NCBI RefSeq assembly: GCF_031453995.1
Contig: NZ_JAVDPZ010000011.1
Location: 1-64,000 of the forward strand
Length of the DNA stretch: 64,000 nucleotides
Origin: Nitrobacter vulgaris
Lineage (GTDB): Bacteria; Pseudomonadota; Alphaproteobacteria; Rhizobiales; Xanthobacteraceae
Reading direction: 5' to 3'
The notes under the pieces were generated by a model. The model worked only from the letters and a program-made list of their open reading frames with translations, did not search any database and had not been told where the DNA came from. The position numbers and the translations under genes are program-made. Every line of letters starts with the position of its first letter. The stretch's first letter is position 1. Below are positions 53,509-62,398 of this stretch, piece by piece.

Positions 53509-55035
53509 ATGCTTGGACGTATTTTCACCGTCGGCGGATATACGCTGCTCTCGCGGCTGACGGGGTTTGCGCGCGACATCATGCTCGCGGCAATCCTTGG
53601 CGCCGGGCCGGTCGCGGATGCGTTCTTCGTGGCGCTGCGATTGCCGAATCATTTCCGGGCGATTTTTGCCGAAGGCGCTTTCAACGCTGCGTTCGTGCCT
53701 GCTTACGCGCATGTCTCTGCCAGCGGCCCTGCTGCTGCAAAATTGTTCGCCAGCCGCATCTTCACCCTGCTGTTGCTGTCGCAGGTGATTTTGCTGGTGA
53801 TCGCATGGCTGTTCATGCCGCAGGTCATCGCATTGCTGGCACCCGGCTTCGCTGATGACCCGATACGCGGCGAGCTCGCCATTTCGCTGACCCGGATCAC
53901 CTTTCCTTACCTTCTTCTGATCACGCTGGTGACACTGTACGGCGGAATGCTGAACGTCGTGCACCGCTTTGCCAGCGCGGCCGCGGCGCCGATTTTCCTT
54001 AATCTGTCGATGATGATGGCGCTGGCGCTCGCGACCTTTTTTCCGAGCGCCGGACACGCGGCGGCCTGGGGCGTGCTGCTCTCGGGTTTCCTGCAATATT
54101 TTTTATTGGCGGCCGACGCGGCGTGTCACGGCCTGATGCCGCGGCTGACACGCCCAACGCTCGACGCCGACGTGCGTGGTTTCTTTCGCGCGCTCGGACC
54201 TGCAACCGTGGGCTCCATGGGAACGCAACTGGCGATGTTTGCCGATACTATCATTGCCACCTTTCTCCCGGTCGGCGCGCTGTCGGCGCTGTATTATGCC
54301 GACCGGCTTAATCAATTGCCGATCGGGGTGATCGGTATCGCCATCGGCACCGTGCTGCTGCCGGAAATGTCGCGGCGGATCACGGGCGGTGATCTTGCAG
54401 GTGCAATGGCATCGCAGCGCCGGGCGTTCGATTTCACGTTGCTGTTTTCGGTGCCGTTCGTGGCCGCCTTTCTGGCCGTCCCCGATGTGGTCATGCGGGC
54501 GATGTTCGCGCGCGGCGCTTTTTCCGCGGCGGATGCGGCGGCGGCCGGCGCGACGCTTGCAGCCTACGCGGTGGGTCTCATCCCCTTTGTTCTGATCCGC
54601 AGCGCGGTCGCCACGTTCTACGCGCGCAAGAATACCGCGACTCCGGTGAAAGCCTCGCTCACCGGGCTCGGAGTCAATCTCGTGCTCAAGGTGGCATTGA
54701 TGGGCTCGCTGGCGCAGGTCGGTCTGGCGCTCGCCACCGCGGTCGGGGCCTGGATCAATCTTCTGCTCGTGATCGGATTTGCGATGCGGGCAGGATACTT
54801 CGAGGTCGATCGGGCGTTGCGAGTCTCGCTCGTCAAATTTCTGATCGCGGGCGCGGTGCTCGCAGCGGCGCTGTGGTTCACCGCGCGCTTCGCCTCTGGA
54901 CAGTTTGCGGATTGGAGCGCGATGCGCGACGAAGCGGTGCTCGGATTGCTGATGATCGTCGGAGCCCTCGTTTATGCCGGCGCGATTTTGCTGCTGTTCG
55001 GTCCGCGCTGGTTGAGGTCGTTGGTGCGGGTCTAG
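53509..55035 (+). CDS. murJ: Lipid II flippase MurJ
   Basis: Polytopic MOP-family flippase (MviN) of 508 residues with about 14 membrane spans, moving lipid II across the inner membrane. The N-terminal 'LLSRLTGFARDIMLA' and 'NHFRAIFAEGAFNAAFVPAY' are diagnostic; 'YYADRLNQLPIGVIGIAIG' is in the middle. It complements the dcw genes earlier in the window. It lies just after gnnB, but the spacing does not prove an operon. Confidence 0.95.
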   Translation: MLGRIFTVGGYTLLSRLTGFARDIMLAAILGAGPVADAFFVALRLPNHFRAIFAEGAFNAAFVPAYAHVSASGPAAAKLFASRIFTLLLLSQVILLVIAWLFMPQVIALLAPGFADDPIRGELAISLTRITFPYLLLITLVTLYGGMLNVVHRFASAAAAPIFLNLSMMMALALATFFPSAGHAAAWGVLLSGFLQYFLLAADAACHGLMPRLTRPTLDADVRGFFRALGPATVGSMGTQLAMFADTIIATFLPVGALSALYYADRLNQLPIGVIGIAIGTVLLPEMSRRITGGDLAGAMASQRRAFDFTLLFSVPFVAAFLAVPDVVMRAMFARGAFSAADAAAAGATLAAYAVGLIPFVLIRSAVATFYARKNTATPVKASLTGLGVNLVLKVALMGSLAQVGLALATAVGAWINLLLVIGFAMRAGYFEVDRALRVSLVKFLIAGAVLAAALWFTARFASGQFADWSAMRDEAVLGLLMIVGALVYAGAILLLFGPRWLRSLVRV

Positions 55036-55123
55036 TCTCCGATTCCGACAGTTGCTCGAGCATTGCGCTCGGTATTGTTCCGCTGCAGTATCTCGGTAAT
55101 CCGGGAACATAGCTGGAGATCCC

Positions 55124-57415
55124 ATGGCTCCCGTAAAGTTCGGCATAGGCCAAAGCGTTCGGCGCCAGGAAGATGATGCCCTTATTCGCGGCAAGGGGCG
55201 CTATACCGACGATCACACGCCCTCCGATGCGCTGCACGCGCTGATGCTGCGCTCACCGCATGCTCATGCAACATACAGCATCGACGCCTCGCGCGCTCGG
55301 GGCTTGGCGGGGGTTGCCCTGATTCTCACTGCAGCCGATGTCGGCGATCTCGGGGGCTTGCCCTGCCAGTTCAGTTTGCCTGACCAACCCTTCACCGCGC
55401 CGCCGTATCCCATTCTGCCGAAGGACGAGGTGCGGCATGTCGGTGATGCCATCGCTTTCGTTGTCGCCGATACGGTCGAGCACGCACGGGACGCGCTTGA
55501 GGCGATCGAGGTCGGATGGACGCCGCTTGCCTCGGTTGTTGGCGTCGCCAATTCCGTGAAGGATGGCGCACCTCAGGTCTGGTCCGATCACGTCGGTAAC
55601 GTTCTGTTCGACGTTTCGCTCGGCGACAAGAAGGCGGCGGATGCAGCCTTCGCCGGGGCGCATGCCGTTGCCGAGATTTCGATCGTCAATCCGCGCGTCG
55701 TCACCAACTTTATGGAGACGCGCGCCGCAGTCTGCGAATATGACGCGGGACGCGATCACCTGACGCTGACGGTCGGCAGTCAGGGCAGCCATCGCCTGCG
55801 CGAGATCCTTTGCCGGTCCGTGCTGAAGATACCGATGGAAAAGATGCGCGTGATCTGTCCCGATGTCGGCGGCGGATTCGGCACCAAGCTGTTTCCTTAT
55901 CGCGAATACGCGTTGATCGCGGTCGCCTCGAAAAAACTTCACAGAACAATCAAATGGACGGCAGAGAGGTCGGACCATTTCGTTGGCGACTCGCAGGGGC
56001 GCGACAACGTCACGACCGCGCGCATGGCGCTGGCCCACGACGGCAGGTTCCTCGGCATGGACGTCGATCTGATGGGAGATATGGGAGCTTATCTCTCGAC
56101 CTTCGGTCCGGACATTCCATATAGCGGAGCCGGGATGCTACCGGGCCTCTATGATATCCAGGCGTTTCATTGCCGCGTCCGCGCCGTGTTCACCAACACC
56201 GTGCCGGTCGATGCCTATCGAGGCGCGGGCCGGCCCGAGGCAGCCTATGTCGTGGAGCGGTTGGTCGATGCCGCTGCGCGCAAGATCGGAATGACGCCGG
56301 ACGCGATCCGGCGCAAGAACTTCATTTCACCGGAAGCGATGCCGTACAGGACCGCGACGGGCAAGATCTATGACTCCGGCGATTTCGCGACGCACATGAA
56401 GCGCGCGATCGAGATCGCGAAATGGCAGGAATTTCCCAAGCGGGCTGAAGCGGCGAAAAAGCGGGGTTTTGTTCGTGGTATCGGTTTGGCCACCTATGTC
56501 GAGGTCTGCGGCACCATGGGACGCGAGCGGGCGGACGTACGGCTTGATGCCAATGGTGACGTCACCGTGTTGATCGGTACGCAATCAACCGGGCAGGGCC
56601 ACGCCACCGCCTATGCGCAGATCATCGCTGATCAGTTTGGGATACCTCCCGAACGGGTTCACCTGATGCAGGGCGACACCGATGTGGTCGCTACCGGTCT
56701 CGGCACCGGAGGGTCGAGTTCGATTCCGTCCGGCGGCGTCAGCGTCGAGCGGGCGACACGCAAGCTCGGCGCGCAGCTCCGCGAGATCGCCTCCGAGGCG
56801 CTCGAAACCAGCGCGGCCGACCTCGAGATCAGCGACGGCTCGATCCGTATCGCCGGTACGGACCGCTCCGTCTCCTTAACCGATCTTGCAAAGCGCGCCG
56901 ATCCATCGAAGCTGACGGCCGACGAGAGTTTCAGCAGCGCCGACGGCACTTACCCGAACGGTACCCATCTCGTCGAAGTCGAGATCGATCCGGCGACCGG
57001 AAAGATCGAACTTGTGAATTACGTGGTCGTCGACGATTTCGGCGTGACGTTGAATCCGCTGCTGCTTGCGGGGCAGGTCCATGGCGGCACCATGCAGGGC
57101 ATCGGCCAGGCGCTGATGGAGCACGCGGTCTATAGTGAGGACGGACAGCTCGTCACCGGTACGTTGATGGATTACGCGCTGCCGCGCGCCGCCGACGGCG
57201 TCTCAATCACCTTCGAGACCCACAATGTTCCCTGCGCCACCAATCCTCTCGGGATCAAGGGAGCGGGTGAAGCAGGCGCCATCGGCTCCTGCCCAGCCGT
57301 GGTCAATGCCATCATCGATGGCCTGTGGCGGGAGTACGGGATCGACCACATCGACATGCCAACGACGCCCGAGCGAGTCTGGACGGCGATCCAAAACGCT
57401 CAGCGGAGCCGGTGA
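55124..57415 (+). CDS. Xanthine dehydrogenase/CoxL-family molybdenum hydroxylase large subunit
   Basis: Large, molybdopterin-binding subunit of the xanthine oxidase/CO dehydrogenase family, 763 residues. 'AYRGAGRPEAAYVVERL' near residue 365 is the form II (CoxL-like) active-site pattern, not the form I AYXCSFR loop of true CO dehydrogenase. 'GIKGAGEAGAIG' near the C-terminus holds the catalytic Glu. 'GGGFGTKLFPYREY' binds cofactor. The usual medium (FAD) and small (2Fe-2S) subunit genes are absent on both sides, so partners must be elsewhere or the enzyme is unusual. The substrate is unknown. Confidence 0.88.
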   Translation: MAPVKFGIGQSVRRQEDDALIRGKGRYTDDHTPSDALHALMLRSPHAHATYSIDASRARGLAGVALILTAADVGDLGGLPCQFSLPDQPFTAPPYPILPKDEVRHVGDAIAFVVADTVEHARDALEAIEVGWTPLASVVGVANSVKDGAPQVWSDHVGNVLFDVSLGDKKAADAAFAGAHAVAEISIVNPRVVTNFMETRAAVCEYDAGRDHLTLTVGSQGSHRLREILCRSVLKIPMEKMRVICPDVGGGFGTKLFPYREYALIAVASKKLHRTIKWTAERSDHFVGDSQGRDNVTTARMALAHDGRFLGMDVDLMGDMGAYLSTFGPDIPYSGAGMLPGLYDIQAFHCRVRAVFTNTVPVDAYRGAGRPEAAYVVERLVDAAARKIGMTPDAIRRKNFISPEAMPYRTATGKIYDSGDFATHMKRAIEIAKWQEFPKRAEAAKKRGFVRGIGLATYVEVCGTMGRERADVRLDANGDVTVLIGTQSTGQGHATAYAQIIADQFGIPPERVHLMQGDTDVVATGLGTGGSSSIPSGGVSVERATRKLGAQLREIASEALETSAADLEISDGSIRIAGTDRSVSLTDLAKRADPSKLTADESFSSADGTYPNGTHLVEVEIDPATGKIELVNYVVVDDFGVTLNPLLLAGQVHGGTMQGIGQALMEHAVYSEDGQLVTGTLMDYALPRAADGVSITFETHNVPCATNPLGIKGAGEAGAIGSCPAVVNAIIDGLWREYGIDHIDMPTTPERVWTAIQNAQRSR

Positions 57416-57434
57416 AGACGGTCGAGTCGGAAGC

Positions 57435-57860
57435 CTACTTGGTGACCTGACCCCGGATTTCGCCGCCAGGATGGGCTGCGGTGTGGACGTTGACATAATA
57501 CTTGCCGGCAAGGAGATCGGCGGCTTGCGTGTCGGTCAGCGTAGCGCTGCCGTCGGCCGGGCTGGACGTCGCATCGGGGATCGTAACTGCAATGCCCGCA
57601 TTCTCGCCAGCGGCTGCCGGGCCATGGAAATGGGCGGCCGTCACCGGACCGGTGAGACCCGAATAGGTCAGTTTCCACGTCAGTTTTTTGGACGCGGGAT
57701 CGTAGTTCGCATCGACCGTTCCGGTGCCCTTGCTGGTATTGGCGGGCACTTCGGATGCGCCGTTCAGGGTTGCTTTCAGTTTTTCAGCGGAGGCTTGACC
57801 CGCGAACGTGATAGCAGCGGCGAGGGTGAGGGCAGCGAGAGAAATCCCGGCGGTTTTCAT
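57435..57860 (-). CDS. Secreted CHRD-domain protein (141 aa)
   Basis: Secreted protein with a clear signal peptide (hydrophobic core about residues 6-20, cleavage after Ala-Ser-Ala at 23-25) and a single CHRD domain, the fold named after animal Chordin. Signature segments are 'HFHGPAAAGENAG' and 'YYVNVHTAAHPGGEIRGQV'. Bacterial CHRD proteins are usually periplasmic and of unknown role. A perfect EcfG-type promoter lies 40 bases upstream, so it probably belongs to the general stress response. Confidence 0.88.
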   Translation of the reverse strand: MKTAGISLAALTLAAAITFAGQASAEKLKATLNGASEVPANTSKGTGTVDANYDPASKKLTWKLTYSGLTGPVTAAHFHGPAAAGENAGIAVTIPDATSSPADGSATLTDTQAADLLAGKYYVNVHTAAHPGGEIRGQVTK

Positions 57861-57899
57861 CGTTTTCTCCTCATCGTGTTCAGAGTTGGCGCAAATTCA

Positions 57900-57924
57900 A
57901 ACGAGGCTTTCCGCAGTTTGTTCC
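57900..57924 (-). promoter_or_regulatory. EcfG-type stress promoter of the CHRD gene
   Basis: On the minus strand: GGAAC (57924-57920), 16 bases, CGTT (57903-57900). This is an exact match to the EcfG consensus, correctly oriented, 40 bases ahead of the CHRD start codon and between two genes. Confidence 0.6.
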
Positions 57925-57939
57925 CGATACCGGCAGCAG

Positions 57940-58185
57940 CTATTTCGATCCGAACGCCTTGAAAGTAATAATGGTGTGGGTGTCCTGAATGCCGGGAATG
58001 ACCTGCACCTTTTCGTTGACGAAGTGACCGATATCGGTGTCGTTATCGACATAGAACTTCGCCAGCAGGTCGTAGTCGCCGGCGGTGGAATAAATCTCGG
58101 AGGCGATCTCGGCTTCGGCGAGCGTGTTGGCGACGGCATAGGATTGGCCGAGCTTGCACTTGAATTGGACGAAGAAGGGGACCAT
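57940..58185 (-). CDS. Stand-alone Lrp/AsnC ligand-binding (RAM) domain protein
   Basis: An 81-residue protein consisting only of the C-terminal alpha/beta domain of Lrp/AsnC regulators; the DNA-binding helix-turn-helix is missing. 'YDLLAKFYVDNDTDIGHFV' and 'TIITFKAFG' are the domain's usual segments. Such stand-alone domains form oligomers and may bind amino acids or modulate full-length Lrp proteins. Length and start at 58185 fit the family. It is followed by the CHRD gene on the same strand, but the CHRD promoter separates them. Confidence 0.88.
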   Translation of the reverse strand: MVPFFVQFKCKLGQSYAVANTLAEAEIASEIYSTAGDYDLLAKFYVDNDTDIGHFVNEKVQVIPGIQDTHTIITFKAFGSK

Positions 58186-58356
58186 CGCGTATCTCCGGAA
58201 GGACGAAGCTCCAATATAACAATTTCAGGTCGGGAGCACACCGGTCGCGCTTGAGAAAGCACGCCGCGCCTGCGCCTGCTGGCTAACCCTGTTGCCTATC
58301 CCTGCCGGTCCGCGCTGATTATGCTGGCGTGATTTGATGGCTTACGTGAGAAGACG

Positions 58357-59163
58357 ATGACAGTCCCTATCGCCTTGACCATCGCTGGCTCCGACTCCAG
58401 CGGCGGCGCGGGAATCCAGGCCGACCTCAAGACATTCGCCGCGCTTGGCGTCTATGGAGCGTCCGTCATTACGGCGCTGACTGCGCAGAACACGCAAGGC
58501 GTCATGGGAATCCACCACGTTCCGGCCCATTTCGTGACCGCGCAGATCGACGCCGTGTTCAGCGATCTCGATGTCGCAGCCCTTAAGATCGGGATGGTCG
58601 CTCACGCCGCCACGATCGATGCCATCGTCGCTGGCCTGTTGCGCTGGGCGCCCGCGCATGTGGTGCTCGATCCAGTGATGGTCGCGACTTCGGGGGCCCG
58701 CCTGCTGGAGTTTGATGCGGTTGAGGCATTACGGAGAACACTTGCTCCGCGAGCGCAACTGATGACGCCAAACCTCCCGGAGGCCGCAATGCTGCTCGAC
58801 GAACCCGTTGCTGAGAGTGAAAGCGATATCGTGCGGCAGGGCCAGCGGTTGCTGGAGCTAGGCTGTGCTGCGGTCTTGATCAAAGGCGGGCACATGCATG
58901 GTCCCGAAAGCGTCGACTATCTTGTCACCCGCCAAGGAACGCTTCAGTTTGCCGCTCCGCGTGCCACCACGAAAAATACCCACGGAACTGGCTGTTCGCT
59001 GTCGTCGGCTATCGCTGCAGGTCTGGCCAAAGGCGACGGCATGGAAACCGCCGTGCGCAAAGCGAAAGATTACATCACGGCGGCGATCGCAGCCGCCGAC
59101 CGGCTAAACGTCGGTCGCGGCCATGGACCTGTTCATCATTTTCACGGGTTCGATCGCGGCTGA
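58357..59163 (+). CDS. thiD: Hydroxymethylpyrimidine/phosphomethylpyrimidine kinase ThiD
   Basis: Ribokinase-fold enzyme phosphorylating the thiamine pyrimidine (HMP to HMP-PP). 'AGSDSSGGAGIQADLKTF' at the start, 'DPVMVATSG' near residue 107 and 'KNTHGTGCSLSSAIAAG' with the catalytic Cys/Asp region near 205 are diagnostic. Length 268. No other thiamine gene is nearby. Confidence 0.95.
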   Translation: MTVPIALTIAGSDSSGGAGIQADLKTFAALGVYGASVITALTAQNTQGVMGIHHVPAHFVTAQIDAVFSDLDVAALKIGMVAHAATIDAIVAGLLRWAPAHVVLDPVMVATSGARLLEFDAVEALRRTLAPRAQLMTPNLPEAAMLLDEPVAESESDIVRQGQRLLELGCAAVLIKGGHMHGPESVDYLVTRQGTLQFAAPRATTKNTHGTGCSLSSAIAAGLAKGDGMETAVRKAKDYITAAIAAADRLNVGRGHGPVHHFHGFDRG

Positions 59164-59208
59164 TGGTGTCGCCGTCGGATTGTGTCTGTCATTGCTCTGT
59201 CATGACGG

Positions 59209-59229
59209 CATGGTAGCTGCGCTACCATG
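59209..59229 (+). promoter_or_regulatory. Hairpin covering the start codon of the LpxH-like gene
   Basis: CATGGTAGC (59209-59217) and GCTACCATG (59221-59229) form a perfect 9-bp stem with a 3-base loop. The last ATG of the stem is the start codon at 59227, so folding would hide it. A second in-frame ATG at 59242 is outside the stem. Confidence 0.45.
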
Positions 59230-60039
59230 GGCAGCGACGCGATGAATGAAGGCAATCCAGATCGCCGTTTCCGGGCTCTGTTCATCTCCGACGTCCATCT
59301 GGGTGCGGGCGGCTCTCAGGCCGGCCAGTTGCTGGATTTCCTCAAGTATCACGATGCCGAGACGATTTATCTCGTCGGCGATATCATCGATGGCTGGGCG
59401 CTGAAGTCGAGCTGGTACTGGCCGCAATCGCATAACGACCTCGTCCAGAAAATGCTGCGCAAGGCGCGCAAAGGCGCGACAGTTATTTACGTGCCCGGCA
59501 ACCACGACGAATTCCTTCGGTCCTATTACGGAACGCATTTCGGTGGCATCGAGGTCGTCGAGAACGCGATCCATAATGGCGCTGACGGGCGGAGCTATCT
59601 CGTTATCCATGGCGATATCTTCGACCTGGTGGTTCAGAACGCACGGTGGCTCGCCCACCTCGGCGACAAAGCCTACGACTTCGCCATCCGGGCCAATCGT
59701 ATCGTCAACGCGTTCCGCCGTTCGTTCGGATTCCCGTACTGGTCGCTATCGAAATGGGCGAAATTCAAGGTCAAGAACGCAGTGAACTACATCGGCGCGT
59801 TCGAGCAGACGCTGGCCGGCGAGGCGCGTCGTCACGGCGCCGACGGCGTGATCTGCGGCCATATTCACCACGCCACGATCCGCAACGAGCAGGGCATTTG
59901 CTACATGAACTGCGGCGACTGGGTGGAGAGTTGCACCGCGCTTGCCGAACATGAGGACGGTCGATTTGAGATCATCACATGGGCCGATCCGTTGCGCCAT
60001 TCGCCGTCTGTGGTACCTATAAGCGCGCGTGCGGCGTAG
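59227..60039 (+). CDS. LpxH-like metallophosphoesterase
   Basis: Calcineurin-type phosphoesterase of the UDP-2,3-diacylglucosamine diphosphatase group, 270 residues. The metal ligands are clear: 'ISDVHLG' (about residues 20-26), 'GDIIDGW', 'GNHDE', 'HGDIFD' and 'CGHIHHA'. True LpxH cleaves UDP-diacylglucosamine in lipid A synthesis, but Rhizobiales usually rely on LpxI, so this relative may have another substrate. It directly abuts the glycosyltransferase gene at 60040, which suggests a joint function in glycolipid synthesis. The start at 59227 lies in a hairpin; 59242 is an alternative. Confidence 0.82.
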   Translation: MGSDAMNEGNPDRRFRALFISDVHLGAGGSQAGQLLDFLKYHDAETIYLVGDIIDGWALKSSWYWPQSHNDLVQKMLRKARKGATVIYVPGNHDEFLRSYYGTHFGGIEVVENAIHNGADGRSYLVIHGDIFDLVVQNARWLAHLGDKAYDFAIRANRIVNAFRRSFGFPYWSLSKWAKFKVKNAVNYIGAFEQTLAGEARRHGADGVICGHIHHATIRNEQGICYMNCGDWVESCTALAEHEDGRFEIITWADPLRHSPSVVPISARAA

Positions 60040-61089
60040 ATGCGTATACTGATCGCTACCGACGCCTGGCATCCGCAAATCAATGGCGTCGTGCGGACAC
60101 TGACGATGACTGCCGCCGCCGCCAGGCCGTTTGGCGTCGATATCCGCTTCCTGACCCCGGAGTCGTTCCGGACTGTTGCGCTGCCGGGTTATCCTGGAAT
60201 TCGCGTCGCACTGCCCGAGCCGACCAGGATCGCCGCGCTGATCGCAGAGGCCAATCCCGACAGCATTCACATCGCGACCGAGGGGCCGATCGGCCTTTTG
60301 GTGCGTCGCTATTGTCGCAAGCATGCAAGGCCGTTCACGACGAGCTTCCATACCCGTTTTCCGGATTACATTTCGGCGCGGGCGCCGATCCCCGAAGCCT
60401 GGATATGGGCCGCGCTACGCTGGTTTCATAGTGCCAGCCGAGCGGTCATGGCAGCAACCCCAGCGCTTGCGGACGAGTTGCGCCACCGTGGCTTCCGCAA
60501 TGTGGTGCTGTGGCCGCGGGGTGTCGACGTCGGCTTGTTTCATCCGCGGGAGACCGATCTCCGCCTGCCGCGCCCGATTTTTCTGTCGGTCGGACGCATT
60601 GCGGTCGAGAAAAATCTCGATGCGTTTCTCAGCCTCGATCTACCCGGCACCAAGGTTGTCGTCGGCGATGGACCGGCTCGCGCAACGCTCGAGCGGACCT
60701 ATCCGGACGCGGTCTTTCTCGGCGCGCAAGCAGGCGAACAACTGGCAGCAACATATGCCGCCGCCGACGTCTTCGTGTTCCCGAGCCGCACCGATACGTT
60801 CGGCCTCGTTCTTCTCGAAGCGCTAGCGAGCGGCGTTCCGGTCGCGGCCTTCCCTGCGGCCGGCCCGCGCGATGTCATCGGTGATACTCCCGTCGGCGTC
60901 CTCGACGAGGATTTACGATCGGCGTCCCTGGCGGCGCTGAAAATCGCGCCCGAGGCCTGCCTTGAGTTTGCCGCCAGCCGGACATGGGAGAAGTCAGCCC
61001 GCGCTTTCGTCACCAATATAGTTGAGGCTTGCGCAGCTGAGACGAGAACGGCAAGTTCTCACATCGCCAACCCGCGTTTCGTCGCCTGA
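60040..61089 (+). CDS. GT4-family glycosyltransferase
   Basis: GT-B fold glycosyltransferase of 349 residues. The N-terminal domain starts 'ILIATDAWHPQINGVVRTL', typical of alphaproteobacterial lipid glycosyltransferases. The C-terminal domain has 'PRPIFLSVGRIAVEKNL', 'VGDGP' and the donor-binding E-x7-E around 'TDTFGLVLLEALASG'. The ATG immediately follows the previous stop codon with no ribosome binding site of its own, so translation is coupled to the LpxH-like protein. A role in membrane glycolipid formation is inferred. Confidence 0.88.
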   Translation: MRILIATDAWHPQINGVVRTLTMTAAAARPFGVDIRFLTPESFRTVALPGYPGIRVALPEPTRIAALIAEANPDSIHIATEGPIGLLVRRYCRKHARPFTTSFHTRFPDYISARAPIPEAWIWAALRWFHSASRAVMAATPALADELRHRGFRNVVLWPRGVDVGLFHPRETDLRLPRPIFLSVGRIAVEKNLDAFLSLDLPGTKVVVGDGPARATLERTYPDAVFLGAQAGEQLAATYAAADVFVFPSRTDTFGLVLLEALASGVPVAAFPAAGPRDVIGDTPVGVLDEDLRSASLAALKIAPEACLEFAASRTWEKSARAFVTNIVEACAAETRTASSHIANPRFVA

Positions 61090-61115
61090 CAAAAGCTGCA
61101 ATGGGAGACGGATGG

Positions 61116-62207
61116 TCAGGAAAAGAACGCGATCTTTTCTGCTTGAGTCATGCGCCTGAACGGAGCCATCGGATCGGAACGCGGCGTGATTCGCGGGACG
61201 ATTCCGCTCTCCAGCAGCGAGACGCCGAGTGAAGGTGGCGCGGCAATATCGGGTGTTGACTCGGGCTCGGGATCAATACGCGCGTCAGAGCGGTTTGCGA
61301 TCGGCTCGGCAACTGGCGCTAGCTCGATGGTTTCCGGCCTGTCAATATTAGCATGGTCCGTCGCGGGTTCTTCGAAATCAGGCGCTGCCATTTCGAGCGC
61401 GATCATGTCGAGCACGGCGTCGTCGTGCGCTATGTCCTGTTCACTCACTTCGGCGGTGGGTTCGCGTTCGATATGGTTTGCCGTCGTCGCTCCATCGGCG
61501 GCTGCGACCGGCGTGTCGCCCGCAGTAGTGGTGGCGGCTTCTGGCTCAACGACAGCAGCTTCCGCCATTGCCTGCTCGTGAGATGCTGCTTCTTCGGGTA
61601 GGGTGACGGCTTCGTCGCTCGTCGTCGGGGATGCGGTTTTGAGTGGGGACGGAGAAGCCTTCGAGGTCGGCGAGTCCCACAACCCGTCGAGTGTTGCCTC
61701 GATCAGGCTGAACGCTGAATGCAGCACTGCCACGTCGTCTCTGGCGGCAAGCTGTGAATGAGCTTTCTCGATCGCGCCGGCCTGCGACTCGAGGATATCG
61801 CAAATACGGCTGTCCCCGCCGATCTCGCGCCAACGCCACGAGATTTCACGAATGATGCGTACGCCATTCTGAATCGGGACGAGTGCATCGTTTATGATCC
61901 GCTTGTCGAATGCCGCCATTGTGGCGGTTCTGGCTTCAACGAGACTTCTCCTGATCGCGGCGAGCGCGTTGGGCAATGTGTCGGCGGGCGCTGCCTGTTG
62001 TTGAGTCGCGATAGTTTGCTCGATGCGCGCAACGGCATCGAGCACCATCGCAGTGTCGGCGCTGCGGTTGCGCTTGGCGTACTCGGCAAGAAACCACCGG
62101 CCTCTCGACGTCTCCATAAAGGCTTCGCGAATGGCGTCGAAGTCGGTCTCGCTGAGAGGCGCAGCGCTGGCGGAAATCGGCGACAGGGCAAAAGCTTCAT
62201 CGGCCAT
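61116..62207 (-). CDS. Hypothetical acidic protein (363 aa)
   Basis: A soluble protein with a helical N-terminal half (about residues 20-190) containing the conserved-looking 'SRGRWFLAEYAKRNR' near residue 34, followed by an acidic, low-complexity Ala/Glu/Thr/Pro-rich region (about 195-335) and a short basic end 'RMTQAEKIAFFS'. The N-terminal motif recurs, as I recall, in uncharacterised rhizobial proteins, some loosely likened to CheZ; I do not assign a function. The ATG at 62207 is chosen; the frame remains open to a GTG at 62255. Confidence 0.65.
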   Translation of the reverse strand: MADEAFALSPISASAAPLSETDFDAIREAFMETSRGRWFLAEYAKRNRSADTAMVLDAVARIEQTIATQQQAAPADTLPNALAAIRRSLVEARTATMAAFDKRIINDALVPIQNGVRIIREISWRWREIGGDSRICDILESQAGAIEKAHSQLAARDDVAVLHSAFSLIEATLDGLWDSPTSKASPSPLKTASPTTSDEAVTLPEEAASHEQAMAEAAVVEPEAATTTAGDTPVAAADGATTANHIEREPTAEVSEQDIAHDDAVLDMIALEMAAPDFEEPATDHANIDRPETIELAPVAEPIANRSDARIDPEPESTPDIAAPPSLGVSLLESGIVPRITPRSDPMAPFRRMTQAEKIAFFS

Positions 62208-62398
62208 GGCAAACTCGTCGCGTAAATCATTGCGCGTTGCTGTAACGATCAACACGATTCAGCCCGAATCGCAATTGAATTGACGCGATCCGAATCAGAA
62301 ATCCCCCATTCGCCGCGTTCTGGAGGGCAGGTGGTTTGCGTTTGCCCGTGAGCTTGCCGCGCACCATCCCTAAGAACGTTCCGTGAGAGCCGGCGGGA

